Part shown: positions 35,941 through 48,939 of the stretch, piece after piece
Layout: each line of letters begins with the position of its first letter
Position numbering within the stretch: position 1 is the first letter of the stretch
NCBI GenBank assembly: GCA_021397835.1
Contig: JAJFZO010000356.1
Span: forward strand, 434,001-498,000
Direction of reading: 5' to 3'
DNA: 64,000 bases
Source of the DNA: Moringa oleifera
Taxonomy: Eukaryota > Streptophyta > Magnoliopsida > Brassicales > Moringaceae
Made by a program: the position numbers and the translations under genes
Notes under the pieces: model-generated
Database searches by the model: none
Told to the model about the DNA's origin: nothing
What the model saw: the letters and a program-made list of their open reading frames with translations, nothing else

Positions 35941-38900
35941 CGCAATTCATTTCAGGCATGATTGATTGTCTCCATAACTTTAACATGAATAACTTTTATT
36001 TGTATTTCAAGTAACCCTTTTGCTTATATGTTCAGAAATAAGAGCTCACTTCTTATAGTTCATAAAACTTCCCCCATGACATGATGCCGACCATGCTTAC
36101 ATAATGTTCTTTTTTTCTAATATAAATTTCCGAGGAATCACTAGCATTGATTGCATTCTGCTGTTCTATCATCAGTTTTTATAACATCTAAGTTAATGTC
36201 TAAACATGTCTCTGATTTAGGTACCCAGATGATCTTTATGATCGCATCTGGAGAGGTAAAGAATTTGATGGCTGGACATCAATTTCCACAAACAAAACCA
36301 TATACACTCAAAGCAGTGACGATGTTTATAAAATACCGGCTAAAGTATTAAGCACTGCTGCCGAATTAATGAAGGGTGCTAGCGTTGGCTTGGGTTTAGA
36401 GTTCAGCCCTCCAAATGATTCTTCTAACTGCTATGTATACCTTCACTTTGTGGAGATTCAGAAGCTTCAAAATGGGCAGCAGCGTGAATTGCGTATTAAT
36501 TTTGATGGAAAGCGATATCTCACAGAATCCTTTAAACTTGACTACCTGAAGCCAGAAACCATAACTCCGAATGATCCTCCAATCAGAGGCGCCAGAGTTT
36601 ACTTTCGGGTTGAGGCTGCTGAGGGATCTGCGCTTCCACCAATCCTCAACGCCGTTGAGGTTTATGTGTCGGTAGACCTTCCAAATTTACCCACTGCCCT
36701 TGATGATGGTAGATTTCTCGTCTTTCATTTGTTTGTCATGCTAAATTATTCCAAGTTGCTGCTAACTTATATTTACTGAGGGATACTAGAACAGGAAGCC
36801 ATACTATGGATGTGTTTCTTTTACTTGTTAAATTCTTTAGTACCCAAAGCTAGTTTCTAAGCTTTGTAGAATCAGAAGAGGCTTAAATTATATTTGTCAT
36901 TGATAGACTGTGTAGATAATTTTGCACCAGACAAATAAATAATTTTTCATTATGTCAAGGAAGGCTACATAATTACCAAATGGTCATATAGATCTTTCAT
37001 GAAATAAGTGATAATAACCAGTGATTAGATATATTGGTACTCTGTTTTGCATATTTTATATATTAAATTATTTTTTTGAATGCTGTTTTTCCTCAATTTT
37101 GCACTTTTTTTGCTGTGATTTTGACTCTAGTCTTGTTTGCCATTGGAACCTCTAGTTGATGCTATTACGGAGATGAAGAAAAGGTATGGGGTGACTAAAA
37201 ACTGGCAAGGTGATCCATGTGTTCCGAGTAATTTTTTATGGGAAGGTCTGAATTGCAGTGTTGACAGTACACCTAGGATTACTTCATTGTGAGTGTACAT
37301 TTTGAACTTATAATTATTGTAAGTGTTAACTTCTCTTTCCAAATAATGGGAAACTAGTAATTATTCCGTCTTCTTTGATGAATTATGAGCAGGAACTTGA
37401 GCTCAAGCAATTTGAATGGAGAGATACCTGACTCAATATCCAAATTTCAAGCATTACAATCATTGTAAGTATTGTCTTTTGATTCAATTTTTTTATTAAA
37501 TTAATCAAAAAATGTATTTCATGATATTTTTGAGTTTCTTGACCTTAAAAAGTACCAATTCTATCACAGGGATCTCTCTTACAACAAATTGATCGGGCCA
37601 TTGCACCAAGAATTTCTGGAGAAACTGTCAAATTTAACAGTCGTGTAAGTATTTGTTCTTTGAAACTGAAATAGTGGTGATAATATGCTATTTTCTATTG
37701 CGTATTTTTAGATAAAATAAAACTCAATGCTATTTCGAATAGATTTGGAAGATGATAGGCATAATTTTTTTTTAATTCATATTTTTAAGAATAGCGAGAC
37801 ATAATTTTAAATTTTGTTTTTTCTATAAATTAAATATCCATCAATAAAATAAGCAATGAATTCCAAAATTTAAAAATTTTGTCTTGCTTATTGTTCTTAC
37901 CTTAAAAAGCCCACGTATCGCTATCAAAGCTTTAATTTTGATTGATTAAGGACTTAAACATAATTTTTAAAACATTTTTTTACCTATACTTTTAAAAACA
38001 TAAAAACCTATTCAAAATAAATTCGAGAAATTTATTCACTGCAATTGCACCTCAAATATTTGATGAAATAAATTATTAGATATGAGTTGTTAAAATGAAA
38101 TTTTATCTTAATGCAATAATTTTTTGAGAAGCTATTGAACATGTATATAAAATTTTACCTTGTGAGCTAATTCAACTCTTACACAAATTGAAAACCAAAA
38201 AGACAAAAAACAAAAAAATCAGAAGGAAAAGCAACCTTCTTGTAGCAATCTCATCCATCATTTTTATTATAATAATGACACTGAAAACAACCAAGTAAAT
38301 TTGCGATATTTTGAAGTAAGATTATAAAGGAAATGAAAGGGTTAGAGATTGCAAATGCTTAATTTGATACGAGAATTTGTAATGCAAAAAATGAAAGAAT
38401 AAAAAATAATCAAGAAATATTCTAATAGACTTCTCAGCATAATTAACAAAGTGAGACTCCTTACTAATGATTTTTCTGATTCTAGAAATACTCAAAAGAC
38501 TCTAGTCATAATTCTTAAAAAGTTTGAGGCTATAATTTCATTTTTGAAAAACTCTAAAGATTTTTCAAGTATTAATTTGGTAAAATTATTGAATACAATG
38601 TAGGCACGAAAACAAAGAAGTTTATGAGGAAAGAAGGATTTGTAGAAGGTGTTTCTTCAAGCCAAATTACAAAACAACAATGGTGGCAGAAATAACAAAA
38701 AAGAGCAAGACAAAAACAATAACCTTAAAGGTTTTGCAAACAACAATAACCAAAGTAGCAATAATCAAGTCTTTCCACCTTACCCTTATTGTAAAGAATA
38801 AACGATCCACTAAACAAGTATTGGTGAAGGCTAGATGTAAGATGTCATAAGTGTGGTAAGTTAGGATACATGAAAAAAGTATGCAAATATAAACAACAAT

Positions 38901-41900
38901 AAGAAGTTAAGATTGCTCTTGAATAATCTCAAGAGAACCAACTATTTGTGGTTTCATGCTTTACTACTGGTAGCTCTATACTATTACAAGTTGTAAATAA
39001 TATAGGAAGATATCATATTCCTAATTGTAAAGATCCTGCTAGGATTTCTTACCTACTTGATAGTAATCCTAACATAGGAGATTTTGTCAAGATTTTTTTC
39101 CTATTTAAAAGGGATCCTAATATAAGAGATCCTGTTGGAATTTTATGCTTATTTGATAAGGATCCTAATTTGTATGCATTCCTAATTTAGACTTCTTAGT
39201 TGTGTATATATATGTGACAAATCCCTTAAAAGAAATATAATAGAATATTATCTTTCTCACTTCTGATTATATGGTATTAGAGCGGGGTAAAAGTTAGGAA
39301 TTTTGTTTTAAGGTTAGAAATTCTCTGCTAAAGTACAAATAGATTGAGGTAGAATTTGAGTCACCCTTTTTGACTGACCATTTGTCATCAACATTAGTGA
39401 AGAGAGAAGAACCACCAGTTGATCGATATTTCTTAAGAATCTAATTATTAGTAGCCTTGCACGTGATAATGTATCTCGTCTAGCCACCCACTGCGATCAT
39501 TTTCACTTGCTTCACCTGAGTTTATGTAGCACTTATCTGTGCTTTGTGCTTTATCTAAGTTAGTCTCTATTTATACCTTCGTGATTTTCTATTTTGTCTT
39601 TAATTGGATTTGTTTCTCTAAGTGAGTTTCATCCTTTATGTGCTTTTGCGTCTTTATTTTATTTTGATTAACCATTAAATTCTAGAGGAATTATGTGTCA
39701 CTATTGTCATAAGGTAGGACATATGAAGCATGATTGTAAAAAATTTCAGAACAAGGCTCATAAATCTCACTCGGCCTAGATTACATCAACTAATAATGCA
39801 TCTGAAAAATCAATCATGATCTCTAAATACGATTTTGTCAAGTTCTCTCAGTACCAAGAATCATTAAAGTCTTCAGCTACTCTAGTTATTACTATTGCTT
39901 AACACATGCCTTATTTCCTCATCCTTTAAATAGGTCATTGATTTTGGTGCCACAGTTTATATGACAAGTAATTCTAGTCTCTTTTCTATTTTTCAGTCAT
40001 ATAAAGATAATTTTAGTGTTACTTTAGCTGATGAGACCTAATATTGTTAGGTTTGGAATGGGTACAACAACCCTTTAGCTTTCGTTTTCATCTATCCTCC
40101 ATTTACCTTGATTGCCCTTTAATTCGATTTATATGATTCAGCTTACTTACACTCTTAAGTACTGCATCTCATTTTTTTTTAATCATTGTTTAATTCATGA
40201 TCTTACGACGAAGAAGATTATTGGTAAAGGATATGAGTTTAGAGGTATCTACATTCTTGATACTCATATACCTAAATCCATTGTATGTTCCGGAGTCACA
40301 TCCCCATTCGAGGTGCACTATAGGTTGGGTCATCCATCTCCTTTATCTATAGTATTCTAAGGTGTCTTCATCAGATTGTGAGTCATATCAATTCGCCTAA
40401 CATCATTGTTTTAGTTCCAGTCTTAAAATTAATAAACGTACTAGTTTTTGTTTTGAATTGATTCATCTAAATGTTTGGAATCCTAGTCCTATTGTGTTTA
40501 AACTTGGATTTAAATATTTTATTACTTTTGTTGATGATTATTCTTATGTTATTTGGCTATATTTAATGAAATCTCGTTTTGAATTATTTTCTCGCTTTTG
40601 TACTTGTTATGTTGAAGTCAAAACTCAATTTCATGTTTTTATGCACACATTGTGAAGTGATACTACCAAAGAATATTTTTTTGAACCTTTTCGATCTTAT
40701 ATGACCAAACATGGAATTCTTCATCAATTTTTATGTGTTTGCACATTAACTCAACATGAAGTGGTATATAGAATAAGAGCTTTTCTATTTTAGATGAACA
40801 TTCCAAAACCCTTTTGGGCTGAATGCTTTTTCCACAGCTTATTCCTTGATTAACCGCATGCCTTCATTTTTTCTTAATGGTGAGATTCCTTGTCATATAA
40901 TTTTTCCTACTATAATTTTATTTTTTATTAAACCTAAAATCTTTGGTAGTGCTTATTTTGTTCATGATGTATGTCCCAAAATCATGAAGTTAGAATTTAA
41001 ATCACTCAAATGTGTTTTTCTTGGTTACTCTCATCTTTAAAAAAGGTATTGATGTTATTATCTTGATATTGTTGATATTTTGGGTTAGTTGATGTTAGTT
41101 TCTTTTAAGACACTCCTTTCTTTCTTTCTTTTATCCATTATTACTATAAGTCAAAGGGAGGATGATGATCTATTAGTTTACATAAACACATCTATTATTT
41201 CTACACCTACTCATCTAATGTTTATTCCTCTTACACTAATTAAGCCTCCTATACTTCATGTTTATTCTTGATGCCAATCTCCTCTTAATACGTGTCCTAC
41301 ACGAGTGCATCTTCATCATTAGATCCACTCTTGAGTGATGATCTCCTTATTGCCTTATGTAAAAGTAAACATCAATGTACTTATCCTATTTCTTCTTTTG
41401 TTTCTTATAACCACTTGTCACCTTCCTTATTCATTTATTACATCTTTTATTTCTATTTTTATTCCAAAACCATTCATAAAGCCATATTTCTTCCTAAATG
41501 GCATAAAACAGTGATAGAGAAAATGAATGCTTTAGATGACAATAATCTTTCGAACTTGGTCGATTTACCTTTAGAGGAAAATGTTATTGGGTGTAAATGG
41601 GTGTTCATAATTAAGGTAAATCCTAACAGAATAGTTGCTTGATTGAAAGCTCATCTTATTGCTAAAGGTTATGCTCAAACATATTGAGTGGATTATTCTG
41701 ACACTTTTTCTCTTATTGCTAAATTGACATTGGTTTGGTTATTTATTTCTATGGTAGCCACTAATAATTAGCCTCTGTATCAATTAGCTATTAAGAATGC
41801 TTTTCTTTATGATGATCTTCAAGAGAAGGTGTACATGGAGTGACCTGTTAGATTTGTCACTTAGGGAAAGTATGGGAAAGTTTGTCGTCTTCGCAAATCT

Positions 41901-44900
41901 TTATATGACTTGAAACAAAGTGCCCGAGCTTATTATGAAAAATTTAGTTAGATAGTTGAAAAGTTTAAAATGAAAGAGAGTAAAAAAAGATAATTTGTCT
42001 TCTATACACAATATGAAGTTGGTATCATTCATCTAGTTGCATATATTGATGACAATGTCATTACTAGAACTGATGCTGCGAGAATCTTATTTCTTAAGTC
42101 TTTTCTTCACTCTTAGTTTCACACAAAAGACTTAGTGGTGATAAAGTATTTCTTGGGTGTTGAAATCACGAGGAGTAAACAAGGCTTTGATTTATCTTTG
42201 AAGAAGTATGTGCTTGATTTATTAACAGAGACAAGAAAAAATGGGCAAAGGCATATAGTACTCCTATGACTCATAATATGTAACTTATAAAAAATAATGA
42301 ACTATTTGAGGATCTTGAAAAATTTAGAAAATTGGTTGAAAAGCTAAGTTATCTTATAATAGCTCAACCAGATATTGCATATGTTGTCAGTGTTATAAGT
42401 CAATTTATGTCATCCTCGAGAATTCATTATTGAGCAACTTTAAAACAAATTCTATGTTATTTGAAAGGAGCATCGAGGTGTGGCATCTTGTATGAGAATT
42501 ATGGATATACTTAGATTAAGTGTTTCTTAAATGCAAATTGGATAGGTTCAAAAGTAGATTAAAGATCCATTAGTGGTTATTGTGTCTTTGTTTGAGGAAA
42601 TTAGATTTCTTGGAAAAGTAAAAAGAAAAATGTTACATCTTGATCTAGTGCAAAGTCAGAATATATGGCTATGACTCAATCCACATGTGAGATTACGCGC
42701 ATATATCAGTTATTGATTGAAGTTGGTCTTAAGACGCCATTATTAGCAAAATTATGATGTGATAACTAAGTTGCATTTCGTATTGCCTACAATCTTGTGT
42801 CTCATGAATAAACTAAGCACATTGAAAATGACTATCATTTCATTGACGAGAAACTACAAGAAGGCCAGATCTCTATAGGTATGCGAAAACTAGAGAACAA
42901 TTATAGGATATCTTTACAAAAATCCTAAACGATGCTTAAATTGATTATCTTTGTAACAAGTTAGACATGATTAATATTTATGATGCAATTTAAAAAGGAG
43001 TGTTATAGGTTGTAAATAATATAGGAAGACATTATATTCCTAAATAGAGATTTTATTGGGATCTTGTGTCTATTTGACATGGATCCTAATTTGTATACAT
43101 TCATAGTTTAAACTTCCTAGTGTTATATATATATGTAACAAATCCTTCAAGAGAAATATAATAAAATAATATCTTTCTCACCTCTGATTACATATAGAAA
43201 GCTGGTTTATAAGCAGTGGTTATATAAACCACATGGCTTATGATTAAGTGCTCTTTAGAAAGCTTGAAAGACTGCCATTTCTAAGGTTAGAATTAAAAAT
43301 GAAGTATACTTTGTAGTAAAAAGTAAAGAAATAGTGGCAATCAAAAATTGCATAGATTTGAAATTAATTTCTAAGGTTTTATATGTTTATGAAATTAATT
43401 AAAATTTTTTGAGTGTTGGTTAGCTATTACAAAAAGGATATAATGTGTTATTTAAGGATAACCATTGCTTGATTACTGATGTACAAGATAGAGAGATGTT
43501 TAAAATTTAAATAAAAGACAAAAAGTTTATCTTAAATACGATAAAAGAGGAGCAAGCTGCAGTACACAAAGAAGAAAATAATGCAATGTTTTGCATAGGA
43601 GATTACGACACTTTTATCGTAAGACCTTACTTTTTATGAAGAAGAATAATCTTAGGGAAGGCTTGCCTGAATTAGATGAGAAACTTCTTAAATGTGTTAG
43701 TTTCTCAATATAAGAAACAAATCACGCTTCATTTTTAACAAAATAAGCCTTAGAAGACTATATGAAAACTTTAACTAGTTCACACAAATGTGAGAGGACT
43801 TATAAGAACACCATCATTGAATGCCAGTAAGTATTACATTACTTTCGTTGATGATTACTCAAGAATGTATTGAATTTACTTTATGAAGCTTAAATCTGAG
43901 GTTGCTGATATCTTCTAGAAGTTTAAAGATTAAATTAAAAATCAAAGTAAATGCAAAATGCAGGTTATTAGATTTGACAGTGGAACTGAATACACTTTTG
44001 AAAATTTTAACAAGTTTTATGAGAATGCAAGTTTTGAGTACTAGCTGACAACACCTTATACCCCTTAATAAAATGGGATGGTTAAGAGAAAAAGCAAAAC
44101 AGTTACAGAGATGATAATATGGTTGCTTCATGATAAAGGCTTGCCAAAAAAAAAAAATTTGGGATGAGGTTGCAAACAAAGTCCAGTTTTTATATTGTAT
44201 AGATTACTAACAAAGGCTTTAAACTAAATGACTACATTTGAAGTATGGTATGGTTAGGTTGTAAAATTTCAAAACATTTCAAGTTGAAACTCTAATTCTT
44301 AAAGAGAAATACAAAGAAAAGGAATAAATTTATTGTAAAATAAAAAAATAAAAAATGGTGACATCCTAAGAAAGGTACCTCCACTTATTAGATATGAATT
44401 CTTGAGAAAATAAGTTAATGTATGCAGCAAAAACGATAAAGAGGAACGTTAATAATTTGATTTTTTTTGCTGCATGTTTTTAAATAAAATAAAACTCAAT
44501 ATTTTGCTATTTCAAATAAATTTAGAAGATGATTTTGAGAATATGTAGGCACAATTTTAAGTTTTGTTCATTTCTTTTTTCTCTATCAACTGGATCTTCA
44601 TCAATGAAACAAACAAATAATTTCAAATCTCAAAATTCTTGTCTAACTTGTGCATTGTTCTCACTCTGCAAAGCCAACAAATTGCATATTGTTAACCAAG
44701 AAATGTATTTCATAACATCTTTGAGTTTCTTGACCCCAAAAAGTACTAATTCCATCACAGGGATCTCTCGTACAACAAATTGACTGGGCCATTGCCAGAA
44801 ATACTGGGAGACCTGCCAAATTTGAGAGTCCTGTAAGTTTTTGATTTTGAGATTGAAAGAGCATATTTATGCTAGAGGGGGAGCTAATCTGTTTCACACG

Positions 44901-46883
44901 GGTTCTTACAGTAACTTAAGGGGGAACAGGTTTGAAGGTTCAGTCCCTGATGCTCTTATCGAAAAGTCTAAGACAACATTGCAGCTCAGGTCTGCTAATC
45001 TTCTTACTTGTGTTTACTTGTGTCTTTATCGAGGCTTGTTTTTCTCGTCATCTATGACCGATTACTGTGTGTTTTTGCATACCAGTCTGGAAGAAAATCC
45101 TGATCTTTGCCTGCCAGCTTCCTGTCATGAAAAAAAGGAGAAGTTTGTTATTCCAGTTATTGCATCCGTTTCGGGAGTACTGCTCACTCTATTGCTCTTA
45201 ACTGCTCTTGCTATCTACAGAAGGAAAAAACAAAGAGGTGCTTTTGTTCATTCCTTTACTGGTGTCCCTATTGTTTTCTTGTATCTTTCGGTAACTACGA
45301 CAGAAGAGAATCTATTTAAGAATGAAGGACAAGTCTTACGAGAAGATCTAGCAAGTTCTAAGAGAAAATCTTTATTGCTGCAGCGATGGTTTCCAAGTCC
45401 AAGAAGGAAGGGTCACTAAGATCAAGGAATCGACCATTCACCTACTCTGAGATTGTTAGTATCACTGAAAATTTTAGAACTACCATTGGAGAAGGTGGGT
45501 TTGGCAGAGTTTACCATGGCACTCTGAAAGATGGCACTGAAGTTGCAGTTAAGATGCTCTGTCCATCATCAAAGCAAGGGTACAAGGAATTCCGAGCAGA
45601 GGTTAGATTAAACAAATGTGGCTGAGTTTTTCCAGTTCTGCTTATGTCATAAAAGTCTCATGCAGAAATAACAGAGTTCTAATTTCAAATGCAGGCACAG
45701 CTTCTGATGATTGTTCACCATAGGAACCTGGTTTATCTTATAGGGTACTGCGATGAACCTCAACATATGGCTCTGGTTTATGAGTACATGTCTAATGGCA
45801 ACTTGAAAGAGCATTTATCAGGTCTTCATTCTTCTATGACTCCGTGCAAACTTTTTGCATATGTCACAATATGCTTTACTTCCAGAATTTTAAGGCTTGA
45901 AAGAGATGAACATTCCATACATTTTTGTTGCAGAGAGAAACATAAATATCTTGAACTGGAGCAAGAGACTTCAAATTGCAGTGGATGCAGCACATGGTCG
46001 GCAAGCAAATCTAATTACATAATTGACATTTCTTTGTTACTTTGGTTGTACTTTACTTCCTCAAAGAATCATAACCCACAGCTAACTTGGTTTGCAGGGT
46101 TGGAGTATCTACATAATGGTTGCCGGCCGCCCATAGTCCACCGAGATCTGAAAACATCCAATATCTTATTAAACCAAAACATGCAAGCCAAGATAGCTGA
46201 CTTTGGGCTGTCCAGAGCTTTCGTAAATGAAAGTGGTTCTCATCTGTCAACTTCCGCCGCTGGCACGCCTGGATACTTTGATCCTGAGTAAGTGTGCAAA
46301 TTTAATGAAGTATGGAACTTTCATGTTCTAACTCTTCAAACCGAGTCTAGTCATTCTATTTGCAAGTTCTAAGAAAATTACTGAAAGATTGTCTTATTTG
46401 TTTGGGAAATTTGTCTAATAGTCTAAGCTTTTAGATTCCTAAATGTTAAAACTGACCAAAAAATCTGGTTTTCCATACAGATTTCATACATCTGGAGTTG
46501 TTAACAAGAAAAGTGATGTTTATAGCTTTGGGATTATTCTGTTTGAGCTAATCACTGGTCGACCTGCAATGATGAGAAGGGCTGGGATCAATACTCACAT
46601 AGTCCAATGGGTTAGTCCGATAATTGAAAGTGGAGATATCCAAAGCATCGTCGATCCAAGGCTAGAAGGAGATTTTGAAATCAATTCTGCTTGGAAAATG
46701 GTGGAGATTGCCATGTCATGTGTAGCAGCATTGGGAATACAAAGGCCAGACATGAGTGATGTGTTGGCAGAACTGAAGGAATGTTCAGGTAGAGCTTGGA
46801 TGATGCATGGGAACACGACAAGGTTAAACAATTCACTCAGTGTGACCTACTTGGAGCCTGATTCGTTGCCCAGTTCTAGGTAG
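34472..46883 (+). CDS. Malectin-like LRR receptor protein kinase, subfamily I, intact
   Basis: Exons: 34472-34589, 35346-35874, 36221-36708, 37156-37288, 37393-37464, 37570-37644, 44761-44832, 44912-44989, 45086-45237, 45384-45601, 45695-45821, 45934-45996, 46098-46287, 46481-46883. They total 2718 bases, 905 residues plus stop, all phases matching. Order: signal peptide (1 to about 33), malectin-like domain (about 42-375), [15 protein letters not shown], four LRRs (about 423-520), membrane helix (about 541-565), kinase (about 602-860). Kinase motifs seen: GEGGFG, VAVK (Lys about 629), HRDLKTSN (about 723-730), DFG (about 743-745), GTPGYFDPE. It is an RD kinase at the plasma membrane; relatives such as IOS1 and FRK1 act in defence signalling, so that role is inferred. 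Oddities: the 7.1-kb intron 6 with nested copias, and a duplicated LRR exon on either side of it. Confidence 0.9.
35897..35938. repeat. (TA)n microsatellite in RLK intron 2
   Basis: A long TA run about 25 bases after the donor of exon 2. The second RLK copy has only four or so units at the same place (15708-15717). It may affect splicing of this intron; that is untested. Confidence 0.95.
37675..37915 (+). repeat. 5' LTR of the outer copia
   Basis: Aligns with 44447-44679 ('aaataaaataaaactcaat', 'ttagaagatgat', 'atcaataaaa' against 'atcaatgaaa'). The exact start, TGGTGATAAT, is judged from the target duplication and the partner LTR. Confidence 0.75.
39690..42960 (+). pseudogene. Inner copia polyprotein, broken
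   Basis: Readable pieces: zinc knuckle at about 39691-39735; a pre-integrase stretch with VHYRLGHPS near 40310-40340; integrase core with [20 protein letters not shown]; reverse transcriptase with NVIGCKWVF and [15 protein letters not shown] sequence (41580-41690) and YIDD in place of YVDD; RNase H with SAKSEYMA (about 42645). Frameshifts and stops separate nearly all of them, so no enzyme is expected. Confidence 0.85.
43001..43192 (+). repeat. 3' LTR of the inner copia
   Basis: Starts TGTTATAGG after a purine tract and ends GATTACA. Matches 38982-39271 except for a deletion of roughly 100 bases in its middle. Confidence 0.85.
44447..44679 (+). repeat. 3' LTR of the outer copia
   Basis: Ends CCAACA, as does the related intron-1 copia LTR. 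It is followed at once by RLK intron sequence and, from 44761, by the second copy of the LRR exon. Confidence 0.78.
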
Positions 46884-48939
46884 GCAATAAGCACTATCTG
46901 TCACGAAGTATTTCTAAAACATCACCCCTGTTGACATCATGTTGTAAGCGGATCAGTATTTATTTCCATTTCTGCATTTTATTACGGTTTCAAACTCTGT
47001 TTGATGAGAAGTTCAGCTTCAACAAATGTTGGTTGACATGAATTTCTGTAGAAGAGACAGGGCGAGAGTCATCATGTGAACTATATTGTAGGAGCATTTA
47101 TGAATACAATTTGAATTATAGCAAACACCTAAACAGTTGTCACACACTGACATCTCTGTAGGCTGATAAGAGCTGGACGCTACGCTGCTAGTTCTTGCCT
47201 CATGGTTGAGTCACCTTCTCGCCAGGCACACCTCTGCTCAAAAACGAACATACAACTATGCATAGGCACTCAGGAGATGAGGGCTCCTTCATCTTCTGAG
47301 TCTTTTCTGGGTTTTTCTTTTAAAAAATTTACTCAGATTAGGGCTCCTTGAAATCTTATTAGGTTTATTTATATTGAGGGGTGTCAATTTCCTTCCTTTA
47401 CTTCTCAAGCATACACTCTTATGTCTATATATTAAGGCTGGCATGTTACGGATATGCAGAAAGAAAAAGAACAGATAGTTAATAATGTATTTTATATGTC
47501 TCTGAAATCACATGACACCATTTTTTATTCTAATTTTGCAAACAATCAGACTTTTGGCTTTAAAGCTAAGTTGCATCCTAAGTACATTAGACTCTGGCAT
47601 GTAAGTTTTCAAAGCCCATTAAACAAATTACATTACCTACTTTCATATTTCATTTGGATTTGTAAATTTGAAACACACGTATTTCTATTTTAATTAATTA
47701 AAAAAAATATTTATAGATGTTGAAAATTCTGGGGTTTATATTCCTCCTCATGATATTATAATCTTAAAAATCTTGTTATTGAAAATATACTACACAAAAA
47801 TAAATTTTAAATTTATTTTTTAATTTAAAAATTTTATGATAATTATAAAAATATTTTGAATTATATTCATTTTTTATTTTTTATTTTGAAATACTAATTT
47901 TAGATATTCTGTTTTTGATGTTTTAACTTGGATTAATTTGGACTATACCTTTAATATTTTAAAATGAGTTATTCAAATTGAATTATCGAACAAACAACGG
48001 AATTCAGTTTAAAATTTTTTAAATTGATTAAACTTTGATTACGTTGTGAAATTTCTTTTAATATGGATGTTAAAATTGAAGATTTTATATAATAAATTTT
48101 TTATTTAAAATTTTTTATAGAAGTAAAGGAAGATTCAAATTATATTTACAAATAATTTTAAAATTTTTTTTTAGTACCAAAAATATTTTTTTAAAAAATT
48201 TGTATTATGAAAATTTAAGTATTCATAAAAAAAACCTGTAAATCAAAAATTATTTTAAAATTAAGAGATGAACCCAAAATAGAGTATAGATTTATTTGAG
48301 TCATGCCTTAAGATATTTTAGTAACAAAACTACATTAATTTTTCATAATTGTTGGAGCCAAAGTTCAATTTAAAATAAATTAAAATAGCAGATATATAAG
48401 TAATTCAATCGACATAATGAAATTTAAATTAAAAAAATAAAATTTTTTATATTTTTTATATTGACTCAAAATTTTGAAATTCTAAATTATATTGAAGTTC
48501 TCTTTATTTCAAATGAAACTCAAAAATCATTTATATCAAATTAATACACCTAAATGCAAAAAAAAGTTGTCAGAATCATAAAAAGGTTTATGTTGGGTGG
48601 GGCCTTTTTCTTTCTTTTGTAATCATGGACAAAATTAATTTTCACACGCGAGCAAGTATATATATTTATTTATTTATTATTATTATTTTTTGCTTTGTCT
48701 TCGTAATGTAGATTGTAGTTTTATAATGTAGCTTTGCTTCAACAGATTTTCCTATTATCTACTCTGGCCTTTCAAATTTATGCTCCGCCATTTTAATTGA
48801 TACATGCTACTTAATTATATTAAGGTAAGAGAACATTGAAAATCAAGCACACCGTGGTATTTTAATATTTAATGACTTTTAATTCCTTTAATTTTTTTCC
48901 CTTCCATTTTATATTGTTATATGATGCTATTTAAAAATA

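Larger units (their letters stand above)
38982..43192 (+). mobile_element. Nested Ty1/copia element (inner)
   Basis: LTRs at 38982-39271 and 43001-43192; the right one has lost about 100 internal bases. TATAC (38977-38981) and TATAG (43193-43197) flank it as a target duplication with one change. Primer site TGGTATTAGAGC at 39272-39283 differs by one base from the tRNA-Met complement. A polypurine tract (taaaaaggag) precedes the right LTR. Inside, in order: zinc knuckle [14 protein letters not shown] (about 39691), integrase pieces with FVDDYS (40458-40655), reverse transcriptase (about 41500-42250, with YIDD near 42040), and RNase H (about 42600-42950). This is the copia order. Many stops make it inactive. 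It splits the outer element's protease region. Confidence 0.9.
37675..44679 (+). mobile_element. Ty1/copia element in intron 6 of the intact RLK (outer, host of a nested insertion)
   Basis: LTRs at about 37675-37915 and 44447-44679 align along their length. Flanking bases AATAG (37670-37674) and AATTG (44680-44684) fit a 5-base target duplication with one change. A tRNA-Met-like primer site (cgctatcaaagc) is at 37919-37930. The inside holds a decayed gag (from about 38025), a zinc knuckle [14 protein letters not shown] (about 38837), the protease/pre-integrase part (43200-43740) and the start of integrase (about 43780-44230). It is the same family as the intron-1 copia at 8513. Stops are frequent. 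A second copia interrupts it at 38982-43192. Confidence 0.88.

Noticed and set aside
44841..45419. 192-residue ORF across LRR, membrane and juxtamembrane exons
   Set aside because: It includes introns with good GT-AG signals. The spliced exons explain it better.
45689..46291. 200-residue ORF across RLK exons 10 to 12
   Set aside because: It reads through two introns and uses the wrong frame in exon 11; splicing by comparison with the sister copy gives the normal kinase.
46595..46831. Antisense ORF over the RLK last exon
   Set aside because: Shadow of the conserved kinase frame; no independent support.
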